Source: Bacteroidales bacterium (GTDB lineage: Bacteria; Bacteroidota; Bacteroidia; Bacteroidales; P3). From it: 7,837 nt of DNA. Made by a program: the position numbers and the translations under genes. This document shows, in pieces, positions 1-6,948 of the stretch (its first letter is position 1; each line of letters starts with the position of its first letter). The stretch is from contig JAFZEK010000238.1 in assembly GCA_017560705.1 (NCBI GenBank), forward strand, positions 1 to 7,837, read 5' to 3'. The notes under the pieces are model-generated. The model had not been told where the DNA came from, did no database searches, and saw only the letters and a program-made list of their open reading frames with translations.

Positions 1-27
1 TAGCATGTCTCTACATCCCCAATATCG

Positions 28-1212
28 CTATTTACCGAAAACGAAGCCCTTTCGTCTTATAAAGACGAAGACACTCAACACAAAAGCCAAAACCGCATTG
101 ACGATAAACACTAGAGCATTGCTAGATGAAGCAAAGACAACACCCAACAATTTTATTATGAAAGGAGCAGCAATCACCGCAAAGTAGTTTACAGACATAA
201 CGAAAGCCAATGCCATCACCACCTTATCCGCCGACACCGTTTTAGACGCTTTGTCGTAGATAACAGGCTGCATAACTCCGTAGCCAGCACCGGCAGCCAA
301 CGCTCCAATAACCAACACACCCATACTCTTAGACATGAATACTAGCAAAAGACCTACGGCAACAGCAAGCATACACACCACGTTGAGCCACGAGCCAAGC
401 CTATCGACGATACGAGTGATAAAGAATCCGGGGAGCGTTATAGCCAAGAAGAACAAAGAAATTACCGTTCCGGAGTTTTCGCTATCCATGCCTACGCCCT
501 CCATAAGGAATGGAAGATTCAACGGCACTGCTAAGACCATGTAGGTGATAAGGAAATATAAAATCATAAGTCCACCAAGCCTATTCATATTCCATCCTGA
601 TTTTTGCATGGTTTTCTCTACTTCTTTCTTAGCCACTGGAGGTGGAGCAGGCAAGAAACGACAAAGCACGATACTTATTATTGGCAAACAATATACAGCA
701 AAAGGGGCATGCCAATTAATATCAGCAAGTCTACCTACCATATATGTAGCCACCACTAAGGTAAGGTTGTTCACCGCAGAGCTTATACCTAACTGATGAG
801 TACGTCGGCGACCATCGAAGTATTCGGCTATCAACCCAGTGGAAAGAGGTATTACAATACCCACACCAGCACCTAACACACAGCTAGCCACAATAAGACC
901 GAATATCGTATTTACAAAGAAGCAGCTTACACCGCTAAGGAAAAACACGATAAGACCAAGATATAAAATCTTTATCTTATTACCAGATGCAGCCAAACGT
1001 CCCGAGAGGAATAGGAACGGTAATATAAAAAACGAAGGTAACGACGTAAGCATTTGAATCTCTAAATCCGAAGCATGAGGAAACACCGTCTCGAGGCTAC
1101 CCATTATAGGTGATATAGCCAAGCCAGGCAACGATGTTATAGCCGACACCGACCACAATGCCAACAGTGCTAAAACTGTAATCTCTTCTTTTCCCGTTTG
1201 TATCTTTTTCAT
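28..1212 (-). CDS. MFS-family transporter, substrate unknown
   Basis: This is a complete 394-residue inner-membrane transporter of the major facilitator superfamily, a usual length for a 12-helix member. The protein is very hydrophobic. Two groups of membrane segments (about residues 10-190 and 213-385) are separated by a polar loop near 190-212 that contains a PAPPP stretch. A weak version of MFS motif A, GRLAASGNKIK, follows helix 2 (residues 71-81). A glycine-rich helix 4, LGAGVGIVIPLSTG (113-126), leads into a basic loop, FDGRRR. The second half has the matching RIVDRLGS (267-274) and a GAGYG segment (308-312). The start ATG has an A/T-rich leader with no Shine-Dalgarno, and the stop is TAG. 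The gene lies behind the pyrD terminator with its own probable promoter, so it is likely a separate unit. The family suggests export or uptake of a small molecule; drug efflux is possible, but nothing in the sequence fixes the substrate. Confidence 0.88.
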   Translation of the reverse strand: MKKIQTGKEEITVLALLALWSVSAITSLPGLAISPIMGSLETVFPHASDLEIQMLTSLPSFFILPFLFLSGRLAASGNKIKILYLGLIVFFLSGVSCFFVNTIFGLIVASCVLGAGVGIVIPLSTGLIAEYFDGRRRTHQLGISSAVNNLTLVVATYMVGRLADINWHAPFAVYCLPIISIVLCRFLPAPPPVAKKEVEKTMQKSGWNMNRLGGLMILYFLITYMVLAVPLNLPFLMEGVGMDSENSGTVISLFFLAITLPGFFITRIVDRLGSWLNVVCMLAVAVGLLLVFMSKSMGVLVIGALAAGAGYGVMQPVIYDKASKTVSADKVVMALAFVMSVNYFAVIAAPFIIKLLGVVFASSSNALVFIVNAVLAFVLSVFVFIRRKGFVFGK

Positions 1213-1249
1213 AGTATATGTGTTTATATTATCTTCAGCATATTATTAT

Positions 1250-1280
1250 CAATAGTTATGCCTACGGCCAACAGAGCAAA
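1250..1280 (-). promoter_or_regulatory. Possible promoter of the MFS gene
   Basis: Read on the minus strand, TTTG (complement of 1277-1280) is followed after 18 nt by TAACTATTG (complement of 1250-1258). This approximates the Bacteroidota pattern TTTG-N19-TAnnTTTG, with one extra base and one mismatch in the -7 element. It would start transcription about 30 nt before the MFS ATG. Two copies of CGTAGGC, 22 bp apart, sit just upstream of each element (complements of 1282-1288 and 1260-1266). The match is imperfect, so this is tentative. Confidence 0.35.
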
Positions 1281-1341
1281 AGCCTACGCCACGGCATACC
1301 ACAAGAAAAACATACGAAACCAAACATTTGTTGAGAAAAGC

Positions 1342-1385
1342 GAAAGAAAAAAGCATGGTTCCGAATCATGAATCCGAAACCATGC
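1342..1385 (-). terminator. Intrinsic terminator after pyrD
   Basis: On the minus strand, GCATGGTTTCG pairs with CGGAACCATGC as an 11-bp stem containing one U-G wobble, closed by an 11-nt loop (hairpin 1353-1385). It is followed directly by TTTTTTCTTTC. It starts 39 nt after the pyrD stop codon and separates the recQ-pyrK-pyrD run from the MFS gene. Confidence 0.88.
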
Positions 1386-1424
1386 CATTAAGTAATAATG
1401 AAACACCACAGAATTAATTATGCT

Positions 1425-2324
1425 TTATATGATACCTCTTATATCGTTGATATCTTTAATTCCGTGTCTATTCATATAATCGGCAATGCCATCTATAACC
1501 TTTATAGTTATCTGAGGGTCGATGAAGTTAGCGGTGCCTATCTGAATAGCGGTAGCGCCAGCCATTATAAACTCCAAAGCATCCTCTGCCGACGAAATTC
1601 CACCTAATCCTATAACAGGAATACCTACAGCTTTAGACACTTGCCATACCATTCTTACAGCCACAGGCTTCACCGCAGCACCCGACAAGCCTCCGGTGAT
1701 GGTAGACAATACAGGCTTTCTACGTTCCACATCCACAGCCATACCAAGCAATGTGTTTATCAGCGACACCGAGTCGGCACCGGCAGCTTCGGCAGCCTTA
1801 GCTATATCCACTATGCTTGTCACGTTTGGGGTAAGCTTCACGATAAGAGTCTTGTCATAAACTTTTCTTACAGCTTTCACCACTTGTTCAGCCATCTCGG
1901 GCGAAGTACCGAATCCCATACCACCCTTCTTCACGTTGGGACAAGAGATATTAAGTTCTATAGCAGGTATATCATCAAGGGCGTTCATCTTTTCGGCAGT
2001 CTCGCAGTACTCATCTATCGATGACCCCGACACGTTTACAATCACATTAGTTCCGAAATTGCGTATGCGAGGATATATATTTTCGCAGAAAGCATCCACC
2101 CCTACATTTTGCAAGCCTACAGCGTTCAGCATACCCGATGGAGTCTCAGCCATACGAGGATAAGGATTACCTTCGCGGTGACTACCTGTAGTACCTTTAA
2201 CTATTATACCTCCTAAGCGGTCTATATCTATAAAATCGGCAAATTCTTCGCCATATCCAAAAGTCCCCGACGCTGTCATTACCGGGTTCTTCAGCTTTAA
2301 TTTATGTATATTTACTTCCAACAT
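1425..2324 (-). CDS. pyrD: Dihydroorotate dehydrogenase B, catalytic subunit
   Basis: This FMN enzyme oxidises dihydroorotate to orotate, the fourth step of de novo UMP synthesis. In the class 1B form, electrons pass to NAD+ through PyrK. The 299 residues match the usual length of about 300 and form a TIM barrel. Visible motifs are KGTT (43-46, FMN/substrate region), NAVGLQN (67-73), NISCPN (125-130) whose Cys128 is the class 1 catalytic base, and KLTPNV (163-168) with the FMN-contacting lysine. SLINT (187-191), GGLSG (211-215) and the C-terminal phosphate-binding pair GLGGIS (239-244) and QIGTA (261-265) complete the set. Cys rather than Ser as the base, and the adjacent pyrK, identify class 1B rather than the quinone-linked class 2 enzyme. 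The ATG start lies 58 nt after the pyrK stop with no hairpin between them, so one mRNA is likely. Transcription ends at the hairpin just downstream. No lesions are visible. Confidence 0.97.
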   Translation of the reverse strand: MLEVNIHKLKLKNPVMTASGTFGYGEEFADFIDIDRLGGIIVKGTTGSHREGNPYPRMAETPSGMLNAVGLQNVGVDAFCENIYPRIRNFGTNVIVNVSGSSIDEYCETAEKMNALDDIPAIELNISCPNVKKGGMGFGTSPEMAEQVVKAVRKVYDKTLIVKLTPNVTSIVDIAKAAEAAGADSVSLINTLLGMAVDVERRKPVLSTITGGLSGAAVKPVAVRMVWQVSKAVGIPVIGLGGISSAEDALEFIMAGATAIQIGTANFIDPQITIKVIDGIADYMNRHGIKDINDIRGII

Positions 2325-2382
2325 TGGTTCTTTTCTTTTACAGTATATATCTATTTCCTAAGCAATGCTAACCTTTTGGATC

Positions 2383-3153
2383 TTAGTTCTGGCTCCATTT
2401 AGTAAGGTCTTTAGCATCGAACACCGGTCCTTCCTTGCACACACATTTATGTCCTTTGTCAGTATCAGCCACACAGCACAGGCAAGCCCCTATGCCACAT
2501 GCCATAGAGTTTTCCAAAGACACTTCGCAAGCTATATCCTTTTCATTGGCGTAGCGTGCCACAGCTTTCATCATAGGATTAGGACCACATGCCACTATCC
2601 TGTCGTGAGAACTTAAGAAAACAGGGTGCTGAGTAACTAAGCCCTTCTCTCCTAGCGAGCCATCCTCTGTGGCAAAGAATACATTGGCAAAAGGCTTAAA
2701 CTCATCCTTTATAGGTATAAGGTCGGCAGTACGGCCACCCAACAACACATCGGGGCGAACACCTTTTTGGCTATAACAACGTGCTGCATACAACAACGGA
2801 GCTAAACCACAACCTCCACCTACCAACAGCGGATTTTCACCTTCCACCGAGAAGCCTTTACCCAACGGATACACTAGACTTAGGCTATCGCCCTCTTTAA
2901 GCATAGATAAAGTTGTTGTGCCTTTGCCTACTATCTGTACTAGCAGCGACAAAGTATTGTTTTCCACATCCACATCATGAACAGAGATAGGGCGACGAAG
3001 ATAAACATCTTTATTACCCTTCACCTCTACTTCCACAAACTGACCGGGAAGCACTTGAGGCAATTTTGAGGGGTGCTTAAGCACCAACACAAAATATTGC
3101 GAACTGCATACTCGCTTTTCTGCAATAATAAAATTATCTATATATTTCTTCAT
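2383..3153 (-). CDS. pyrK: Dihydroorotate dehydrogenase B, electron-transfer subunit
   Basis: This is the FAD and [2Fe-2S] subunit that carries electrons from PyrD's FMN to NAD+, making an NAD-linked dihydroorotate dehydrogenase of the PyrD2-PyrK2 type. The 256 residues are of normal length. The N-terminal FAD-binding barrel includes PGQFVEVEV (36-44) and the FAD motif LRRPIS (52-57). The NAD-binding domain has VGGGCGLAPL (111-120) and ACGPNPMM (188-195). The C-terminal iron-sulphur motif uses Cys219, Cys224, Cys227 and Cys239, in MACGIGACLCC and CVCKEGPVF. Cys226 and Cys237 are extra cysteines next to ligands, where the family often has other residues (for example Gly in CLGC), so the ligand assignment rests on spacing. 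It lies between recQ (48 nt upstream) and pyrD (58 nt downstream) on the same strand. No clear promoter or terminator is seen in either gap. Confidence 0.95.
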   Translation of the reverse strand: MKKYIDNFIIAEKRVCSSQYFVLVLKHPSKLPQVLPGQFVEVEVKGNKDVYLRRPISVHDVDVENNTLSLLVQIVGKGTTTLSMLKEGDSLSLVYPLGKGFSVEGENPLLVGGGCGLAPLLYAARCYSQKGVRPDVLLGGRTADLIPIKDEFKPFANVFFATEDGSLGEKGLVTQHPVFLSSHDRIVACGPNPMMKAVARYANEKDIACEVSLENSMACGIGACLCCVADTDKGHKCVCKEGPVFDAKDLTKWSQN

Positions 3154-3201
3154 AAAAAAACGGTTTTCTTTAATTCAACAACACAAGGCTACACCAATAG
3201 T

Positions 3202-5436
3202 CTACATACCTTTATCCGACAAGAATTTTATTCTCATAATTCTTATCTCTTCTTCCGTGCATTCCTCATCGGCAAGCTCGTTTATAGCATCTTGCACTAG
3301 ATGACTTTCGGAAGTCATAAAGTAGTCCCATATAATCTCTTGGTGTTCCTCGTCTACATAATCATCAATATAAAAGTCAATATTTAGTTTTGTTCCAGAA
3401 TCCACAATATGTTCCATTTCGGTAATCAGTGCTTCCATGGTCATGTTTCGGCCTTTGGCTATGTCTTCCAAAGCTATCTTCCTATCTATAGCCTGAATGA
3501 TATAAACCTTATTACCCGACTTATTGACTACCGAACGCACTAAAATATCTTGCGGACGCTCTATTTCTTTTTCTTCCACATAGCTCTTTATAAGCTCTAT
3601 AAAAGGAAGTCCATATTTCTTAGCTTTGTTTATCCCCACTCCTGTTATCATGCTCATCTCTTCCACATTAGTAGGATACTGTATAGTCATATCTTTGAGC
3701 GATGTTTCGCCAAAAATAACGTACAACGGAAGCCCTTCTTTCTCAGCTATAGATTTCAGCAAACTTTTAAGTCGGCGATACAAATCCTCGTCGCCAACAC
3801 CCGAAGCCTCGCCAGATACCGCAATAATACCTTCGTCCTCAGCCTCATCAGAAGTAAACGTGTGGTCGCATGAAACATATATACTGTATGGAGATTTCAT
3901 AAACTTGAAACCCAACGGCGTAATCTTAAGAACACCGAACTGCTCTGTCTCTTTTTGCAAGAATCCTTCAAATAAGGCCTGTCTTATCACCGCTTTCCAA
4001 TAAAGGTCATCACGCTCCTTGCCCTTACCAAATTCGTCCAACAGATTATGCTTGTATATCCTAGTATGAGCATTGTATCGTCCCATTATCACATCCATTA
4101 TCACCTTGGATTTGAAAGACTGCTGAGTAGCCGACACCGTTTCTAGCACATATTGCATTTCTTCTTTGGATTCTATTTTCTCTTTAGGCTTCACACAGTT
4201 GTCGCAACAGCCACAGTTGTCTTTATGATAATCCTCGCCAAAGTAGCGTAAAAGATTCAGCCTTCTACATGCCGACGACTCCACGTATGACACCATTTCT
4301 TCTATCAGCTGATTAGCCATCTCCTGTTCAGCCACATTCTTATCGCTAAAGAACTTATACAGCTTTTCCACATCTTGGTCGGAGTAGTAAGCAATGCACT
4401 TTCCTTCTCCACCATCACGTCCGGCGCGTCCGGTCTCCTGGTAGTAGCCTTCCAAACTTTTAGGAATGTCGTAGTGTATCACAAAACGCACATCGGGTTT
4501 ATCTATCCCCATGCCGAAGGCTATAGTTGCCACCACTACATCCACGTCTTCCATCAAGAATTTATCCTGATTTTCGTTGCGAGTTTTCACATCCATGCCG
4601 GCATGGTAAGCCACTGCTTTTATATTATTAACCCTCAACAGCTCAGCCAGCTCTTCCACCCTTTTACGAGTAAGACAATATATGATACCCGACTTTCCAG
4701 AGTTTTCTTTTATGAACTTTATAATCTCCTTATGCTGCACCAGCGTATCATTGTGCTTATGTCTTATTTCGTAGTACAAATTAGGTCTGTTGAATGAAGA
4801 AATGAACAAGTTAGCATTCTCCATTTTCAGGTTTTTTATAATATCCTGTTGCACTTTTGGTGTAGCCGAAGCAGTAAGTGTAAGTATTGGCACATTTGGG
4901 TTGATACCATCAATAGCCGAACGCAATCGACGATATTCTGGGCGGAAATCATGGCCCCATTCAGATATACAGTGAGCTTCATCAATAGCGAAAAAAGATA
5001 TAGGTAGCTGTTTTAAGAATTCCACAATATCCTCTTTTCCCAAGGTTTCAGGAGCTACATATAGCAGTTTGGTTTCGCCTAGCGAAAGGTCGTCTTTAAC
5101 CTCTTTGGTTTGCACCCTAGTAAGCGAAGAGTTTAAATAGTGAGCAATAGAACTCTTACCCGAATTATACCTCACAGCGTCCACCTGATTTTTCATTAGA
5201 GCAATCAACGGCGACACCACAACGGCCAAACCCGGGAACATGATGGCGGGAAGCTGATAACATAAGGATTTTCCACCTCCGGTAGGCATAATTACAAAGG
5301 TGTCGTTGCCATTCAAAATGCTTCGAATTATCGCTTCTTGCTCACCTTTGAACTGGTCAAAACCGAAAGTTTCCTTCAATATTTGCTGCAAATTTGCAGA
5401 TTTATCGTAATGCTTTTCGTCTGATAGTATTATCAT
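3202..5436 (-). CDS. recQ: ATP-dependent DNA helicase RecQ
   Basis: This is a 3'-to-5' superfamily 2 helicase acting in recombination and in repair of stalled replication forks. The helicase core shows the Q motif region FGFDQFKGEQ (24-33), Walker A PTGGGKS (51-57), SPLIALMKNQ (75-84), DEAH (152-155) followed by the RecQ aromatic-rich loop CISEWGHDFRPEY, TASAT (188-192), GIIYC (250-254) and the arginine-finger motif QETGRAGRDG (333-342). The RecQ-C-terminal domain has zinc ligands Cys390, Cys408, Cys411 and Cys414 (spacing 18-3-3) and a winged helix at about 430-520. An HRDC domain spans about 550-622. A further segment of about 120 residues (about 625-744) resembles the helix-turn-helix tail common in Bacteroidales RecQ. 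This explains the 744-residue length against about 610 in E. coli. The ATG start lies about 18 residues before the helicase fold. It is transcribed divergently from kdsD and lies upstream of pyrK-pyrD. Confidence 0.97.
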   Translation of the reverse strand: MIILSDEKHYDKSANLQQILKETFGFDQFKGEQEAIIRSILNGNDTFVIMPTGGGKSLCYQLPAIMFPGLAVVVSPLIALMKNQVDAVRYNSGKSSIAHYLNSSLTRVQTKEVKDDLSLGETKLLYVAPETLGKEDIVEFLKQLPISFFAIDEAHCISEWGHDFRPEYRRLRSAIDGINPNVPILTLTASATPKVQQDIIKNLKMENANLFISSFNRPNLYYEIRHKHNDTLVQHKEIIKFIKENSGKSGIIYCLTRKRVEELAELLRVNNIKAVAYHAGMDVKTRNENQDKFLMEDVDVVVATIAFGMGIDKPDVRFVIHYDIPKSLEGYYQETGRAGRDGGEGKCIAYYSDQDVEKLYKFFSDKNVAEQEMANQLIEEMVSYVESSACRRLNLLRYFGEDYHKDNCGCCDNCVKPKEKIESKEEMQYVLETVSATQQSFKSKVIMDVIMGRYNAHTRIYKHNLLDEFGKGKERDDLYWKAVIRQALFEGFLQKETEQFGVLKITPLGFKFMKSPYSIYVSCDHTFTSDEAEDEGIIAVSGEASGVGDEDLYRRLKSLLKSIAEKEGLPLYVIFGETSLKDMTIQYPTNVEEMSMITGVGINKAKKYGLPFIELIKSYVEEKEIERPQDILVRSVVNKSGNKVYIIQAIDRKIALEDIAKGRNMTMEALITEMEHIVDSGTKLNIDFYIDDYVDEEHQEIIWDYFMTSESHLVQDAINELADEECTEEEIRIMRIKFLSDKGM

Positions 5437-5471
5437 TAATCTTTTTCTTTCAAAAACTCACAATATTTTTC

Positions 5472-5503
5472 ATTGGCAAACGCAATTATTTTCGTACTTT
5501 TGC
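5472..5503 (+). promoter_or_regulatory. Promoter of kdsD/kpsF
   Basis: ATTG (5472-5475) is followed after 19 nt by TACTTTTGC (5495-5503), an exact match to the Bacteroidota -7 element TAnnTTTG with the frequent trailing C. Transcription should begin near 5509, about 55 nt before the kdsD ATG. The -33 element has one mismatch to TTTG. Confidence 0.72.
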
Positions 5504-5519
5504 GGTCGCTTTCTGATTG

Positions 5520-5550
5520 TAAAGTTAAGCATTTTTTCTAACGTATCAAA
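5520..5550 (-). promoter_or_regulatory. Promoter of recQ (and probably pyrK-pyrD)
   Basis: On the minus strand, TTTG (complement of 5547-5550) is followed after exactly 19 nt by TAACTTTA (complement of 5520-5527). This matches the Bacteroidota consensus at all but the last base of the -7 element. The predicted start, near 5514, leaves a leader of about 75 nt before the recQ ATG. An alternative weaker -7-like TGCGTTTG lies on the same strand over 5477-5484, without a matching -33. Confidence 0.6.
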
Positions 5551-5562
5551 ATATTTTTTTCA

Positions 5563-6531
5563 ATGAAGACGACTAACGAAATAAAAGAAATTGCTGTTCA
5601 AGTAATTAAAACTGAAAAAAAAGCCATCGAAAACCTTGAAAATTTCATCAATAATGATTTTTCAAATGCCGTTGAAACCATTTTTTCAAGGAAAGGACGC
5701 GTAATTATTACCGGTATTGGCAAAAGTGCTAATATTGGGACTAAAATCGTTTCTACTCTTAATTCTACAGGCACTCCTTCCATCTTTATGCACGCTGCCG
5801 ATGCTATCCATGGCGACCTTGGTATAATACAAAACGACGACGTTATTATATGCATATCCAAAAGCGGAAACACTCCCGAAATTAAAGCCCTAATACCTCT
5901 CATAAAAAACACAGGCAATCCTCTTATCGCAATAGTAGGAAACATGGATTCTTTTTTAGCCAAACAAGCCGACATAGTGCTAAACACTACCGTGGAATCC
6001 GAAGCCGACCCCAACAACCTTGCTCCTACCACTAGCACAACTGCACAACTAGTGATGGGCGATGCTCTAGCAGTAGCTCTGCTAGAATGTCGAAAATTTA
6101 CCGCTACAGACTTTGCAAAATACCATCCCGGTGGCTCTCTAGGCAAACAACTATATCTACGCGTAGAGGACTTATATAAGCAAAATGAAAAACCAAGTGT
6201 AACACCCGACACAGGTATTAAAAACATCATTCTAGAAATGACATCGAAAAGACTAGGATGCACCACCGTAATAGACAACAAAAAAATATGCGGAATAATT
6301 ACTGATGGCGACCTACGAAGAATGATGAACACCCACAATACTTTTGACAACCTTACAGCAAAAGACATAATGTCGGCTACACCTAAAACAATACAAGAAT
6401 CGGAATACGCCACCAAAGCTCTATCAATGATGAGAGCAGCCTCCATAACCCAACTTATAGTGACCAACGAGGAAAATGAATACCTCGGAGTGGTACATTT
6501 GCACGACATTTTACGTGAAGGAATCATCTAA
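5563..6531 (+). CDS. kdsD: D-arabinose 5-phosphate isomerase (KpsF/GutQ family)
   Basis: This enzyme interconverts D-ribulose 5-phosphate and D-arabinose 5-phosphate, the first committed step towards Kdo, the inner-core sugar of lipopolysaccharide. The 322 residues match the family length (328 in E. coli KdsD). An N-terminal sugar-isomerase (SIS) domain spans about 35-180. It carries GIGKSANIG (51-59), HAADAIHGDLG (77-87), SKSGNTPE (99-106) and SEADPNNLAPTTSTT (146-160). The residues corresponding to the E. coli catalytic set are all present at a constant offset: Lys54, His83, Glu106, Glu147 and His188 (in YHPGG). Two C-terminal CBS domains follow, at about 205-260 (with GIITDGDLRR) and 266-322 (with MSATPKTI and GVVHLHDILREG). 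The symbol kpsF is often used for the same family. The ATG start follows an A/T-rich leader without Shine-Dalgarno. It is divergent from recQ and has no close partner gene downstream. The isomerase call is firm; the choice among kdsD, kpsF and gutQ is by convention. Confidence 0.95.
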   Translation: MKTTNEIKEIAVQVIKTEKKAIENLENFINNDFSNAVETIFSRKGRVIITGIGKSANIGTKIVSTLNSTGTPSIFMHAADAIHGDLGIIQNDDVIICISKSGNTPEIKALIPLIKNTGNPLIAIVGNMDSFLAKQADIVLNTTVESEADPNNLAPTTSTTAQLVMGDALAVALLECRKFTATDFAKYHPGGSLGKQLYLRVEDLYKQNEKPSVTPDTGIKNIILEMTSKRLGCTTVIDNKKICGIITDGDLRRMMNTHNTFDNLTAKDIMSATPKTIQESEYATKALSMMRAASITQLIVTNEENEYLGVVHLHDILREGII

Positions 6532-6562
6532 AAAAACGGAAAAAATGGAATTTTCTCTGTAA

Positions 6563-6592
6563 AAAAACACCGAAAAACACCGAAAAACACCC
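6563..6592 (+). repeat. Tandem decamer repeat, three copies
   Basis: The 10-bp unit AAAAACACCG occurs three times head to tail, the last copy ending in C instead of G. It lies 31 nt after the kdsD stop. The last copy and the bases after it can fold as AAAAACA-ccc-TGTTTTT (6583-6599), a weak A/T hairpin whose right arm is T-rich. That might serve as a poor terminator for kdsD, but no better terminator is visible before the tRNA promoter. Confidence 0.7.
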
Positions 6593-6664
6593 TGTTTTTA
6601 GATAAAAATATCCACTTGAATACCAGACAAATATAAAAAAATAGATAAAAAATATTCTAAAATA

Positions 6665-6697
6665 TTTGTCCAGTTCGCAGAAAAGTAGTACTTTTGC
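6665..6697 (+). promoter_or_regulatory. Promoter of the tRNA-Lys pair
   Basis: TTTG (6665-6668), a 20-nt spacer and TACTTTTGC (6689-6697) make a full match to the Bacteroidota housekeeping promoter pattern. The predicted start is near 6703, about 30 nt upstream of the first tRNA. Confidence 0.85.
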
Positions 6698-6732
6698 AAA
6701 CGCAAATGAGATGATAAACGATGTCATTTCGA

Positions 6733-6805
6733 GACTAAGTAGCTCAGCAGGTAGAGCACATCCCTTTTAAGGATGGGGTCCTGGGTTCGAATCCCAGCTT
6801 AGTCA
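6733..6805 (+). tRNA. tRNA-Lys(UUU), copy 1
   Basis: This is a complete 73-nt cloverleaf. The 7-bp acceptor stem is GACTAAG/CTTAGTC with discriminator A. The D stem is GCTC/GAGC and the anticodon stem is CATCC/GGATG. The loop CTTTTAA carries anticodon TTT, which reads AAA and AAG lysine codons. The T arm is CTGGG-TTCGAAT-CCCAG. CCA is not encoded, so it must be added after transcription. Every stem is fully paired. Confidence 0.98.
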
Positions 6806-6834
6806 CTAGGGAAAATGTGTTGTGTTATATAAAA

Positions 6835-6907
6835 GACTAAGTAGCTCAGCAGGTAGAGCACATCCCTTTTAAGGATGGGGTCCTGGGTTCGAATCCCAGC
6901 TTAGTCA
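6835..6907 (+). tRNA. tRNA-Lys(UUU), copy 2
   Basis: This is a second 73-nt gene identical in sequence to copy 1, beginning 29 nt after it and also lacking an encoded CCA. No promoter match lies in the 29-nt spacer, so both copies are probably cut from one precursor that ends at the terminator immediately downstream. Confidence 0.98.
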
Positions 6908-6908
6908 C

Positions 6909-6948
6909 AAAAAAGGATACTTACCTCCAAGTATCCTTTTTTGTTTTT
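6909..6948 (+). terminator. Intrinsic terminator of the tRNA transcript
   Basis: AAAAAAGGATACTT (6909-6922) pairs perfectly over 14 bp with AAGTATCCTTTTTT (6929-6942) around a 6-nt loop. It is followed by GTTTTTT and begins one nt after the second tRNA. The A-rich left flank means it could also act on minus-strand transcription. Confidence 0.93.

Noticed and set aside
3154..3201. TAGCCTTG on the minus strand as a pyrK promoter
   Set aside because: It has one mismatch in the -7 pattern and no TTTG at 19-21 nt upstream, so it is not good enough to call.
5598..6527. 309-codon open frame on the minus strand opposite kdsD
   Set aside because: It is fully antisense to a well-conserved isomerase with all catalytic residues. 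Its translation matches no family I know and is best explained as a shadow frame.
6563..6592. Short repeats as a CRISPR array
   Set aside because: The units are 10 bp, directly abutting with no spacers, and no cas gene is present.
6524..6727. 67-codon minus-strand frame over the kdsD-tRNA gap
   Set aside because: It is a low-complexity Phe-rich translation of A-rich DNA that overlaps the decamer repeat and the tRNA promoter.
6733..6907. Duplicated tRNA as an integrative-element attachment site
   Set aside because: The copies are full length and identical, only 29 nt apart, with no integrase or cargo between or beside them. A simple tandem tRNA duplication explains them.
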